A stretch of 64,000 bases of DNA from the NCBI RefSeq assembly GCF_004421005.1, contig NZ_CP038026.1, forward strand, positions 372,001 to 436,000. The letters run 5' to 3'. A program made the translations under genes and the position numbers. How positions within the stretch are numbered: the first letter of the stretch is position 1; every line of letters starts with the position of its first letter. Of the stretch, positions 33,482 through 42,392 are shown one piece after another. The notes beneath the pieces are model-generated. The model made no database searches, had not been told where the DNA came from, and was given only the letters and a program-made list of their open reading frames with translations. The DNA comes from Pseudoduganella plicata (GTDB lineage: Bacteria; Pseudomonadota; Gammaproteobacteria; Burkholderiales; Burkholderiaceae_D).

Positions 33482-36400
33482 TCAATTGAGCAGTTGTTTG
33501 ATGGCGGTCTTGATCTGCGCCACGCGGGCCGGCAGGTCCGGCATGGCGGCAGTGATCTTCAGTTTGTCCTGCCCATTGAGTTTGATATGGCGGTTCTTCT
33601 GGATCAGGGTGATGATGCGCATCGGGTCGATGGGCGGTTTCGGCATGAACTGCAGGTTGGCTGCTTCGCCATGCGCGTCGATTTTAACAATTCCCACGGT
33701 CTTCGCGGCAATGCGCAGCCGGTGCGTCTCGATCAGCGCCTTGGCGGGATCGGGCAGCTTGCCGAAACGGTCGATCAGCTCTTCCTGCAGGCCGTCAATG
33801 GCTTCCTGCGATGTGCAGTTGGCCAGGCGCTTGTAGATCGACAGGCGTTCGTGCACGTCGCCGCAGAAGTCGGCCGGCAGCAATGCCGGCACGTGCAGGT
33901 TGATTTCCGTCGTGGTGGACAGCGGCGCGGCCAGGTCGGGCTCCTTGCCGGCCTTGAGTGCCCGCACGGCCTCGTTGAGCATGTCGGTGTACAGCTGGAA
34001 GCCCACTTCCAGCATTTCGCCGGACTGGCTTTCGCCCAGCACTTCTCCCGCGCCACGGATTTCCAGGTCGTGCATGGCCAGGTAGAAGCCGCTGCCCAGT
34101 TCCTCCATCTGCTGGATCGCGTCCAGGCGGCGCTGCGCCTGCTTCGACAGGCTTTGCACGTCGTTGACCAGCAGGTAGGCATATGCCTGGTGGTGCGACC
34201 GTCCCACGCGCCCGCGCAGCTGGTGCAGCTGCGCCAGGCCGAACTTGTCGGCGCGGTGCATGATGATCGTGTTTGCCGTCGGCACGTCGATACCCGTCTC
34301 GATGATCGTCGTGCACAAGAGGATGTTGTAGCGCTGCGCCACGAAGTCGCGCATGACTTTTTCCAGGTCGCGCTCGTGCATCTGCCCGTGCGCCACGGCG
34401 ATGCGCGCTTCCGGCAGCAATTCCGTCAGCTGTGCCAGGCGGTTCTGGATCGTCTCCACCTCGTTGTGCAGGAAGTAGACCTGGCCGCCCCGTTTCAGCT
34501 CGCGCAGCACGGCCTCGCGGATGATCGACTCGCCCTCGCTGCGCACGAACGTCTTGATGGCCAGGCGCTTCTGCGGCGCCGTGGCGATGACGGAGAAGTC
34601 GCGCAGTCCTTCCAGCGCCATGCCGAGCGTGCGGGGAATCGGCGTGGCCGTCAGCGTCAGCACGTCCACCTCGGCGCGCAGGGATTTGAGCGCCTCCTTC
34701 TGGCGCACGCCGAAGCGGTGCTCCTCGTCGATGATGACGAGCCCCAGGCGCGTGAACTTGACGTCCTCCGACAGCAGTTTGTGGGTGCCGATGACGATGT
34801 CGAGCGTGCCGTCCGCCATGCCCTTGATGGCGTTGGCGATCTCCTTGCCCGTGCGAAAGCGCGACATTTCCGCGATCTTCACGGGCCAGTCGGCGAAACG
34901 GTCGGCAAACGTCTGCGCGTGCTGCTCGGCCAGCAGCGTCGTCGGGGCCAGGATGGCCACCTGCTTGCCGCCCATGACGGCGATGAACGCGGCGCGCAGC
35001 GCCACTTCGGTCTTGCCGAAGCCGACGTCGCCGCAGACGAGGCGGTCCATCGGCTTGCCCGAAGTCATGTCGCGGATGACGTTCAGGATGGCCGCGGCCT
35101 GGTCGGGCGTCTCGTCGAAGCCGAAGCTCTCGGCGAAGCGCTCGTAGTCGTGCGACGAGTATTCGAACGCGTGGCCCTGGCGCGCGGCACGGCGCGCGTA
35201 CAGGTTCAGGAGTTCGGCCGCCGTGTCGCGCACCTGTTCGGCCGCCTTGCGCTTGGCTTTCTCCCACTGGCCGGAGCCCAGCGCGTGCAGCGGCGCATCC
35301 TCGGGCGCACCGCCTGAATAGCGCGAGATCACGTGCAGCTGCGAGACGGGCACGTACAGCTTGGTGTCCTTGGCATACTCCAGGTGCAGGAACTCCGTCT
35401 CGCCTTCGCCCAGGTCCATGCTGACGAGGCCCATGTAGCGGCCGATGCCGTGGTTGATGTGGACGACGGGGTCGCCGATCTTCAGTTCCGACAGGTCGCG
35501 CACCATCGACTCGACCTGCGTGACCGCTTCCTGCTTCTTCTTGCCGACACGCCGGCCCGAGCCGGCGTACAGCTCCGTCTCCGTCAGGAACGCCAGCGGC
35601 GTGTCCAGCGACAGCTCGAACCCTTGCTGCAGCGGCGCCACGCCCAGCGCGAACGGCGCGTCCGACGCCAGGAAGCCCTGGTAGCCTTCCACCAGCGCCG
35701 GTTGCAGGCCGAATTCGCCGAAATACTGCTGCAAGGTCTCGCGCCGGCCGTTCGAATCGGCGCACATCATGACGCGCCGGCCCGGCTGCATCAGGTAGGC
35801 GCGCAGGTTGATCAACGGGTCGTCCAGATGGCGGTTCACGGCCACGTTCGGAATCGGTGCCGAGATTTCCGACGGCAGTCCGTCACCCTCGCGGGTGATC
35901 GCCACGCGTGCATGCTGCTTGGCGCACGTGAAGAACGCCTCGTCGCGCAGGAAGATCGATTCGGGCGGCAGCAGCGGGCGTTCGCGGTCGGACTTGAGGA
36001 ATTTATAGCGCGATTCCGTGTCGGCCCAGAAGCGGCGGATGGCGCCGTCGATGTCGCCGATCAGCGCCAGTGCGGCGCCATCGGGCAGGTAGTCGAACAG
36101 CGTGGCCGTCTCGTCGAAGAACAGCGGCAGGTAGTATTCGATGCCGGCCGAGGCGATGCCGCTGCTGATGTCCTTGTAGACGACGGTGCGCGAAGGGTCG
36201 CCTTCGAACGTTTCGCGCCAGCGGCTGCGGAACGTCGTGCGCGCGGCTTCGTCCATCGGGAATTCACGGCCGGGGAGCAGCCGCACTTCCTTGACGGGAT
36301 ACAGCGAGCGTTGCGTATCGGCGTCGAACGTGCGGATCGTCTCGATCGTGTCGCCGAACAGGTCGAGGCGGTACGGCAGCGCGGACCCCATCGGGAACAG

Positions 36401-36919
36401 GTCGATCAGGCCGCCGCGCACGGAATATTCGCCCGGCGACATCACCTGCGTCACGTGGCTGTAGCCGGCCAGCGTCAGTTGCGACTTCAGCGCCGCCTCG
36501 TCCAGCGATTCGCCCTGCTTGAAAAAGAACGTGTAGGCCGCCAGGAACGACGGCGGCGCCATGCGCACCAGCGCCGTGGTGGCGGGCACGATCATCACGT
36601 CGCACTGGCCGCTGCGGATCTCGTGCAGGGTGGCCAGGCGCTCGGACACCAGGTCCTGGTGCGGCGAAAACGCGTCGTACGGCAGGGTTTCCCAGTCGGG
36701 CAGCAGGTGGCAGCGCAAGGTGGCGGCGAACCACGGGATCTCGTCCAGCAGGCGCTGGCCGTCGCTGGCCTGGGCGACGATCACGGCCAGCATCTGGCCG
36801 CGGCTCTTCAGTTCCAGTGCCGCCTGGGCCAGGGCCCAGGCATCGGACGAACCATATAACGCCGGCAGCACGAAGCGGTTGCCGGGCTTGGGAAGGGCTT
36901 TTTTTAAGTCGAAAGGCAT
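33482..36919 (-). CDS. mfd: Transcription-repair coupling factor Mfd
   Basis: 1145 residues, full length. Removes RNA polymerase stalled at DNA lesions and recruits UvrA. In order: UvrB-like N-terminal module (about 10-460), RNA polymerase interaction CarD-like domain (about 480-580; IGDPVVHINHGIGRYMGL), RecG-type helicase domains with Walker A CGDVGFGKTEVAL, Walker B VIIDEEHRFGV, TATPIPRTL and the QLRGRVGRSHHQAYAYLL motif VI, and the C-terminal TRCF domain (about 990-1110). ATG at 36919 (MPFDLKKALPKPG) is the usual start; the in-frame start at 36997 would add 26 untypical residues. serB lies 22 bases downstream. Confidence 0.97.
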   Translation of the reverse strand: MPFDLKKALPKPGNRFVLPALYGSSDAWALAQAALELKSRGQMLAVIVAQASDGQRLLDEIPWFAATLRCHLLPDWETLPYDAFSPHQDLVSERLATLHEIRSGQCDVMIVPATTALVRMAPPSFLAAYTFFFKQGESLDEAALKSQLTLAGYSHVTQVMSPGEYSVRGGLIDLFPMGSALPYRLDLFGDTIETIRTFDADTQRSLYPVKEVRLLPGREFPMDEAARTTFRSRWRETFEGDPSRTVVYKDISSGIASAGIEYYLPLFFDETATLFDYLPDGAALALIGDIDGAIRRFWADTESRYKFLKSDRERPLLPPESIFLRDEAFFTCAKQHARVAITREGDGLPSEISAPIPNVAVNRHLDDPLINLRAYLMQPGRRVMMCADSNGRRETLQQYFGEFGLQPALVEGYQGFLASDAPFALGVAPLQQGFELSLDTPLAFLTETELYAGSGRRVGKKKQEAVTQVESMVRDLSELKIGDPVVHINHGIGRYMGLVSMDLGEGETEFLHLEYAKDTKLYVPVSQLHVISRYSGGAPEDAPLHALGSGQWEKAKRKAAEQVRDTAAELLNLYARRAARQGHAFEYSSHDYERFAESFGFDETPDQAAAILNVIRDMTSGKPMDRLVCGDVGFGKTEVALRAAFIAVMGGKQVAILAPTTLLAEQHAQTFADRFADWPVKIAEMSRFRTGKEIANAIKGMADGTLDIVIGTHKLLSEDVKFTRLGLVIIDEEHRFGVRQKEALKSLRAEVDVLTLTATPIPRTLGMALEGLRDFSVIATAPQKRLAIKTFVRSEGESIIREAVLRELKRGGQVYFLHNEVETIQNRLAQLTELLPEARIAVAHGQMHERDLEKVMRDFVAQRYNILLCTTIIETGIDVPTANTIIMHRADKFGLAQLHQLRGRVGRSHHQAYAYLLVNDVQSLSKQAQRRLDAIQQMEELGSGFYLAMHDLEIRGAGEVLGESQSGEMLEVGFQLYTDMLNEAVRALKAGKEPDLAAPLSTTTEINLHVPALLPADFCGDVHERLSIYKRLANCTSQEAIDGLQEELIDRFGKLPDPAKALIETHRLRIAAKTVGIVKIDAHGEAANLQFMPKPPIDPMRIITLIQKNRHIKLNGQDKLKITAAMPDLPARVAQIKTAIKQLLN

Positions 36920-37046
36920 GCAGGCGAAAGCGGCAGACGAGAGAGCGGTAAGTGGGGCAAGCCCCGGAGACAAACCCAGGGCGCAAACCATGGGCAAAAT
37001 CGGGGTGGATCACCGCGGCGGACACGGTTCCCGGCCAGTTGCCCTC

Positions 37047-37052
37047 ATTATA
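37047..37052 (-). promoter_or_regulatory. Candidate -10 box for mfd
   Basis: TATAAT on the minus strand, overlapping the last codons of the 5'-nucleotidase gene and about 130 bases upstream of the mfd start. No good -35 hexamer is placed. The 128 bases between the two genes show nothing else. Confidence 0.3.
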
Positions 37053-38064
37053 ATCGAAGCGGTTTTTCCGCGTCGTCCGGCGCGGCGGTGGCTGCGCCAG
37101 GGCCGGCAACGTCCCGCGGCGCGTTCGCAATACCGAACGGCACGTGCACCATCGCCACGCGCTCCACCGGCGTCGTCAGATGGTCGCGCTGGTCGTCGAA
37201 GAAGATGTGCGGCTTGAACACGGCCAGTACGCGCGCCTTGTCCATGCCGCCAAGGAAAAACGTCTCGTCGGCGGAAACGCCCCAGCTTTTCAAGGTCGTC
37301 ACGACTCTTTCGTGCGACGGCGCGTTGCGGGCGGTGACGATTGCCACGCGCAGCAGCTTGCGGTAGCCCGGCTGCCGCCGCGCGAACCGCGCCTCGATCC
37401 GCTGCATCGCGTGCAACTGGCGAAACAACGTGGCAAATGGGCCGGGGCCGTGCGGAACGGCCACGTGCCGGGTTTCATGGGTATGAAACTCGTTGACGTC
37501 ATTATTGCGCTTGTAGACCGCCTCTGCCTCGTCATTGGCGATCACGCCGTCGTAGTCGAATGCGATGCGTAGTTCGTCGCCCGGTTCCTCCACCGCCCCA
37601 TGGATGTCGCCGACTTGCGGCCCGGCGGGCAGCACCAGGCCGGCCGGGTGACCCGCAGCCAGCGCCTGGCGCACGTCGTCGTCGTTCGCACTGAGGAACA
37701 GGGCGGCATTGAACGCAGGCAGATAAGGATAAGGGGAGCTGCCCGTGACGAAGGCCGCTCGCGAGATGGCCAACTGGTAATGGGCGATCGACTTCATGAC
37801 GCGCAGCCCCGTTTCCGGTGAATTGCGCGACAACAGCACCACCTCGACGGGCAGGCGGCGCCGGAAGCGCCCGTTGATGCCCAGGAAACCACGGATGAAG
37901 GGGAACGCTACGCCGGGTTTGAGCAGTACGTCCAGATGTTCTTCCTGGTAGCGGCGATACCCGTCTTCGCCGCTGTCCAGGAACACCCGGTGCGACTCGC
38001 GCAGGTCGAACAGCGCGCTGGAAGCGACGCCGATCACCAGTTTGCGTTCGATCGGGAAGGGCAT
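37048..38064 (-). CDS. Cytosolic 5'-nucleotidase (NT5C1-like, PF06189 family)
   Basis: 338 residues matching the 5-nucleotidase family that dephosphorylates nucleoside monophosphates. Seen: KLVIGVASSALFDL near the start, LLKPGVAFPFIRGFLGING, VEVVLLSRNSPETGLRVM, the HAD-like nucleophile motif IAFDYDGVIANDEAE, VAIVTARNAPSHERV, and ETFFLGGMDKARVL with FFDDQRDHL. No signal peptide. It begins three bases after the stop of the GAF-MshEN gene, so it is the third gene of the kinase operon. Its link to type VI secretion is only by position. Confidence 0.88.
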   Translation of the reverse strand: MPFPIERKLVIGVASSALFDLRESHRVFLDSGEDGYRRYQEEHLDVLLKPGVAFPFIRGFLGINGRFRRRLPVEVVLLSRNSPETGLRVMKSIAHYQLAISRAAFVTGSSPYPYLPAFNAALFLSANDDDVRQALAAGHPAGLVLPAGPQVGDIHGAVEEPGDELRIAFDYDGVIANDEAEAVYKRNNDVNEFHTHETRHVAVPHGPGPFATLFRQLHAMQRIEARFARRQPGYRKLLRVAIVTARNAPSHERVVTTLKSWGVSADETFFLGGMDKARVLAVFKPHIFFDDQRDHLTTPVERVAMVHVPFGIANAPRDVAGPGAATAAPDDAEKPLRL

Positions 38065-38067
38065 CCG

Positions 38068-39267
38068 TCAACCCCTGCCGTGGGCGAGCACGCCCGTCAC
38101 CGTGAACCGGATTGTCCCATCGGGCCCGCTTTCGGTGGCGATGTGCAGCTCCCGCACGCCCTGGCGCAGCGCCCCTTCCAGCAGCGGCAGGACGGCGCTG
38201 CCGACCAGCGCTTGCGACACGTCGGGGCGTGCCGGGCCGGGGCCGGGCCGGATCGTCGTCGCTTCGGCGCCGCCGTCGCTGTCCGCGCCAAAGAACTGCG
38301 TCGTCATCCAGCCGAATTCGCGCCGCGTCGTGACGCACCAGATGGGCGTGGCGTCGGGGAAGACGCGGGCGAAGGCGCCGCTGGCGCGGGCCGCGTCGGG
38401 ATCGACGGCCAGCACGAACAGCCCGTTGCGGCCTTCCTCCAGCGGCATCCAGCCGTGGCGCACGACGAAGTCGCGGTTGAACGCATCCAGCAGCCGCTGC
38501 GGCCGGCGTCGCTCGACCTGGAACGTGAAGTAGGGGACGCCGTAGAATTGCGCCAGCGCCCGGCCGACGATGCCGATGCGGATACCCAGTTCGTCCAGCA
38601 GCACGTCCTCGATGTCCAGGCCGCGCGCCGCCGCGCTGCGCATTGCCGTCTCCAGCTGCGCGCGCGGCAGGACGGCATCGGGCAGCAGCAGGGCGAAGCG
38701 GCTCCGGTCGCGCTCCGGCGCCCCGGCGGCGCGGGCAAAGGCGGTGGCGATGGCATCGCACAGGATGCCGGTCGCCTCCTCGACGACGGCGCTGAACGGG
38801 CAGTTGCGCGTATTGTTGATCAGTTGCACGACGCCCAGCAGGCGCTCGCCGTCCAGGATGGGTGCCGCCAGCATCTGGCGCGTGCGGTAGCCGGTGCGGC
38901 GGTCGACACCCTGCTGGAAGCGCAGCGCCGGGTCGATGGCGCGCAACCCGGCTTCGTCGTAGACGTCCGCCAGGTTGACCATGCGCCGTGCCAGCGCCGC
39001 GTAGCCGGCCACGCTTTCTTTCGAAACAGGCAGCTTGAGCTGCTTGAACGATGCGAGCCCTGTCTTGAGCTTCGATTCCAGGCAGGCGCCGTCGGGCGAC
39101 AGCGCATAGATCGTGATGCGGTCGGCGCAGAACAGGTTGCACAGCTCGGCCGACATCTCCAGCATGATGTCGTCCGCCTCCGGCGTGGCGCGGATGCGGC
39201 CGGTCAGCTCGCCCAGCCGCTGCAGGAAATGCAGCCGCTCCTGCGCCTCGCCGGCCGCCGCGTTCAC
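38068..39267 (-). CDS. GAF and MshEN domain protein, truncated GspE-like
   Basis: 399 residues from a GTG at 39267 overlapping the kinase stop (GTGA). A GAF domain spans about 14-178 (LGELTGRIRATPEADDIMLE, LAAPILDGERLLGVVQLINN). An MshEN/T2SSE-N domain follows (about 195-320: IVGRALAQFYGVPYFTF, HGWMPLEEGRNGLFVLAVD), the module that binds cyclic di-GMP or partners in GspE/PilB-type ATPases. The chain then resembles only the first strands of a GspE core (LLEGALRQGVRELHIATES, FTVTGVLAHGRG) and stops, with no Walker motifs. It is coupled to the Ser/Thr kinase and the 5'-nucleotidase. A sensory adaptor for the T6SS kinase is a guess; similar architectures may exist in other Burkholderiales. Confidence 0.75.
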   Translation of the reverse strand: MNAAAGEAQERLHFLQRLGELTGRIRATPEADDIMLEMSAELCNLFCADRITIYALSPDGACLESKLKTGLASFKQLKLPVSKESVAGYAALARRMVNLADVYDEAGLRAIDPALRFQQGVDRRTGYRTRQMLAAPILDGERLLGVVQLINNTRNCPFSAVVEEATGILCDAIATAFARAAGAPERDRSRFALLLPDAVLPRAQLETAMRSAAARGLDIEDVLLDELGIRIGIVGRALAQFYGVPYFTFQVERRRPQRLLDAFNRDFVVRHGWMPLEEGRNGLFVLAVDPDAARASGAFARVFPDATPIWCVTTRREFGWMTTQFFGADSDGGAEATTIRPGPGPARPDVSQALVGSAVLPLLEGALRQGVRELHIATESGPDGTIRFTVTGVLAHGRG

Positions 39268-40259
39268 CGCCGCGCTCCCGGCGGTGCCGTGCCGGCGACG
39301 ATGGTGGCATCGGCGTCGGCCGCGTCGGCGTCCGTGGCCGCGGCACCGGCCGGCATGATGCGTACCGGTGCCCGCGCCGGCGCGGAAACGGCCGGCGCGG
39401 CATCGGCCAGTACCGGCTCCCCGGCCAGCGCCCGCAGCAGGTCCTCCTTGAAGGCAGGGGCGCTGGAATAGCGGTCGGCGGGACGCTTGGCCAGCGCGCG
39501 CAGCGTGACGCGATCGAAGGCGGGGCTGACGAACGGATTGACGGTGCTCGGCGGCGCCGGCTGGTCCGTCATGATTTTCTGCTGGATCGTATACAGATTC
39601 GGGCCTCGGAACGGCTTCTCGCCCGTCAGGAACTGGTACAGGATGATGCCGACGGCGAAGATGTCGCTGCGCGGCCCCGCCACCTGGCCGGCGATCTGCT
39701 CCGGCGACATATAGCTGGGCGTGCCCACGACGGTGCCCGCTTCGCCATGCTGCGCCGCGCTGTCGTGCATGCGCGCCACGCCGAAGTCCGTGAGCTTGAC
39801 GCGCAGCTGCGCCGACAGCATCACGTTGGCAGGCTTGATGTCGCGGTGGACGATGCCATGCTGGTGGGCGTAGCCGACGGCGTCCAGCAGTTCGCACGTC
39901 ATGCGCACGGAATCCTCCAGCGTGAATTCGAGCTGGAACGCCTGGGTTTCGTCGAAATAACTGGACAGTTCTTCGCCCTCGATCAGCTCCATGACGAGGT
40001 AGGCGACGCCGTTTTCCTCGCCGAAGTCATAGACGGTGACGATGTTCGGGTGGTTCAGGCGCGCCACGGCCTGCGCCTCGTGCGTGAAGCGGGACGAGTA
40101 TTCGGCGCGCAGCGCGTCGTCGAGGCGGTGCGTCAGGATGACCTTGATGGCGACGCGGCGGTTCAGCTTCGGATCGACACCCTCATAGACGAGTCCCATC
40201 GCGCCGCGACCCAGCACGCGCAGCAAACCATAGCGGCCCAGCTGTTTGGTATCGTTCAT
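39264..40259 (-). CDS. Serine/threonine protein kinase (PpkA/Stk-type, T6SS-linked)
   Basis: 331 residues; Hanks-type kinase domain over about 9-275 with all key residues: P-loop LGRGAMGLVYEG, Lys39 in VAIKV, catalytic HRDIKPANV (Asp140, Asn145), DFG Asp158 and the activation/APE region GTPSYMSPEQIAG. The tail (about 285-331) is Ala/Pro-rich and hydrophilic, without a membrane helix or sensor domain, so it is shorter than P. aeruginosa PpkA. In HSI-I-type systems PpkA phosphorylates the FHA protein to switch secretion on, and PppA reverses this. Divergent from the T6SS operon by 102 bases; first gene of an operon with the GAF-MshEN gene. ATG at 40259 (MNDTKQLGRYG) chosen. Confidence 0.9.
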   Translation of the reverse strand: MNDTKQLGRYGLLRVLGRGAMGLVYEGVDPKLNRRVAIKVILTHRLDDALRAEYSSRFTHEAQAVARLNHPNIVTVYDFGEENGVAYLVMELIEGEELSSYFDETQAFQLEFTLEDSVRMTCELLDAVGYAHQHGIVHRDIKPANVMLSAQLRVKLTDFGVARMHDSAAQHGEAGTVVGTPSYMSPEQIAGQVAGPRSDIFAVGIILYQFLTGEKPFRGPNLYTIQQKIMTDQPAPPSTVNPFVSPAFDRVTLRALAKRPADRYSSAPAFKEDLLRALAGEPVLADAAPAVSAPARAPVRIMPAGAAATDADAADADATIVAGTAPPGARR

Positions 40260-40361
40260 CGTTGTCAGCGGTGGCAATCGGATCGATGCCCAAGTGTAAA
40301 GCAGAAATGCCCGTCGTATCATGAACCGTCCGAAATCTTGAGGGCATATCTATGCAAACCC

Positions 40362-41186
40362 ATGCAGCATGAACACTGGTGGCCCCGCCCGTACCGGTTC
40401 GACGCCCTCCTGGCACCCGGCGTGGCGCGGGCGCGCGATTGCGCCGGCGGTATCATCGTCGTCAAGCAGGGCGGCGTGCCTGCGCCGCTGCTGCGCCTGC
40501 GTCACCCCCATCTTGCGGCTGTCGTCGCGGCCGACTGCCATCACCATGTACTGGCCTGGGCCGGCGGCGTGCCGATGGCGCGACTGGCGGGCCGCGTTCC
40601 CGTGGCCGCCGCGGTGCGCTGGACCGGCCAGCTGCTGGCCGCGCTGGCGTGCCTGCACGATGCGGGCGTCGTGCACCGTGACGTCACCGCGGCCAACGCG
40701 ATGGTTGTCGGCACCGATGCGGTACTGATCGACTATGGACTGGCCGCGCCGCCGGGATCTTGCGCCGTCGCCGGCACGCCGGCCAGCACTGCGCCGGAGG
40801 GGTGGCGCGGCCATGCCGATGCGCGCAGCGACCTGTTCGCCGTCGGCGTGCTGCTGTACCGGCTGCTGACCGGACGTCATCCGTTCCCCGGCCCGCCGTT
40901 CGCCGCCCTGCAGCGCATCCTGCACGGGCCGGTGGCGGCACCGTCGACGCAGGCGCCGCAGTGCGGTTCCGCGTTCGATCCGCTGCTGGCGCGGGCGCTT
41001 GCGGCGCGGCCATCGGACCGCTTTGCCAGCGCGGCCGCGATGGCCGCCGCGCTGGACGCCGCGCAGGCGGCTTTCAAGCTGCATTGCGCTGCAAACGGGG
41101 GGCTGGCGCGCGTTGCAGGCGAGTGTCGCAAAAACGGTAATCGGAACGATAAATATCGTGAGAGGGAGCGCAAATACCGCGTATAG
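40362..41186 (+). CDS. Minimal Ser/Thr kinase-like protein heading the T6SS operon
   Basis: 274 residues. Kinase-like with a strongly reduced N-lobe: no glycine-rich P-loop is visible, a possible VAIK lysine is Lys35 (IIVVKQGG), and the C-lobe is well kept, with HRDVTAANAMV (His105, Asp107, Asn112), DYG in place of DFG (Asp124), TAPEGWRG and SDLFAVGVLLYRLLTGRHPF. It may be an atypical active kinase or a pseudokinase. The last 30 residues (ECRKNGNRNDKYRERERKYRV) come from AT-richer DNA and include a palindrome (41146-41159), so they may overlap the tssA promoter. It has the T6SS orientation and precedes tssA by 99 bases; a second complete kinase is divergent from it. Confidence 0.72.
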   Translation: MQHEHWWPRPYRFDALLAPGVARARDCAGGIIVVKQGGVPAPLLRLRHPHLAAVVAADCHHHVLAWAGGVPMARLAGRVPVAAAVRWTGQLLAALACLHDAGVVHRDVTAANAMVVGTDAVLIDYGLAAPPGSCAVAGTPASTAPEGWRGHADARSDLFAVGVLLYRLLTGRHPFPGPPFAALQRILHGPVAAPSTQAPQCGSAFDPLLARALAARPSDRFASAAAMAAALDAAQAAFKLHCAANGGLARVAGECRKNGNRNDKYRERERKYRV

Positions 41187-41285
41187 TCTTCCTAAAACCG
41201 ATAGTAAAAAAACAGCGGATTGCGAGGGGGCGGCGTTCCGGCGCCCGGGTTGGTAACCTTCCTCGCACGCCTGAACGGGAGTCCT

Positions 41286-42326
41286 GTGGATATCGATGCA
41301 ATGCTTCTGGACGTGAAGCAGGAGGACCCTTGCGGCCCGAATCTTGAATACGATCCGGAGTTTCTCGCGCTGGAGGCGGCCATCCTCGGCAAGCCCGAGG
41401 TCCAGTACGGGGATACCGTCACGCCTGCCGTGCCGCCCGAATGGAAGGTCGTGCGCCGCCTGGCCAACAGCCTGCTGGAGCGCAGCCGCGACCTGCGCCT
41501 GGCGATGGCGCTCACGCGCGCCGAGCTGGCGCTGGGCGGCATCCCGGGCCTGGCGGCAGGGCTGGCGCTGATCGAGCGCCTGCTGGCCGAGCGCTGGGAC
41601 CACGTGCACCCGCAGCTCGATCCCGACGACGACATGGACCCCATGTTGCGGATCAACTCCATCGCCACCCTGACCGATCCGGCTTTCCTGGCCGAAGTGC
41701 GCGAAGTGACGCTGCTGGCCTTGCCCGGCCTGGGGCCGTTCAGCCTGCGCGACCTCGATATCGCGCGGGGCGAACTGCCTGCGCCGGAAGGGCTGGCCGC
41801 TGTTTCCGTCGCCTCCATCGAGTCGGCATTGCACGACGCCGCGCTTGACGCCGTGCAGGCCGTCACCGCCGCGCTGAACGGGGCGTGTGCCAGCGTATTG
41901 CAGATCGAAATGACGCTGGTGCGCCAGGTCGGCAGTTCGCAGGCGCTCAACCTCGATGCACTGACGCGCATGCTGCGGCGCGGCCGCGATTTCTTCAACG
42001 AACAGGCCGCGCCTGCGACCGCTGCTGTCGCCGCGGACGCGCCCGCCGACAGCGCCGTCGCGGTTGCCGCGCCGGCCCCGGCCGCCACACCCGCAGCAGC
42101 CATGGGCGGCGAAGTCGCCAGCCGCGAGGACGTGCTGCGCATGCTCGACAGGATCGCCGCGTACTACCGGCAGCATGAACCGTCCAGCCCGGTGCCGCTG
42201 CTGCTGGAGCGGGCGCGCCGGCTCGTGACCAAGGATTTCTTCGAGATCCTGGAAGACCTGGCGCCGGACGGCATGAACCAGCTGCTGGTGGTCAGCGGCC
42301 CGCGCCCGGAGGCGCCACCGAAATAA
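41286..42326 (+). CDS. tssA: T6SS cap/priming protein TssA (ImpA family)
   Basis: 346 residues. The ImpA_N domain covers about 10-125: PCGPNLEYDPEFLALEAAIL, EWKVVRRLANSLLERSRDL, and the GLALIERLLAERWDHVHPQL signature. A proline/alanine-rich linker (about 240-275) leads to a C-terminal helical domain with SREDVLRMLDRIAAYYRQHE and SSPVPLLLERARRL. TssA links the baseplate to the growing sheath tail and helps sheath polymerisation. GTG at 41286 follows GGGAG and starts at the family N-terminus (VDIDAML); an upstream in-frame ATG at 41220 is less likely. Confidence 0.92.
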   Translation: MDIDAMLLDVKQEDPCGPNLEYDPEFLALEAAILGKPEVQYGDTVTPAVPPEWKVVRRLANSLLERSRDLRLAMALTRAELALGGIPGLAAGLALIERLLAERWDHVHPQLDPDDDMDPMLRINSIATLTDPAFLAEVREVTLLALPGLGPFSLRDLDIARGELPAPEGLAAVSVASIESALHDAALDAVQAVTAALNGACASVLQIEMTLVRQVGSSQALNLDALTRMLRRGRDFFNEQAAPATAAVAADAPADSAVAVAAPAPAATPAAAMGGEVASREDVLRMLDRIAAYYRQHEPSSPVPLLLERARRLVTKDFFEILEDLAPDGMNQLLVVSGPRPEAPPK

Positions 42327-42392
42327 ACGGCTCGCCGCCGCCACGTACTACAGATTTTTTCCGAGGGTCATGCCTAACTGGAGGAGTCAATC

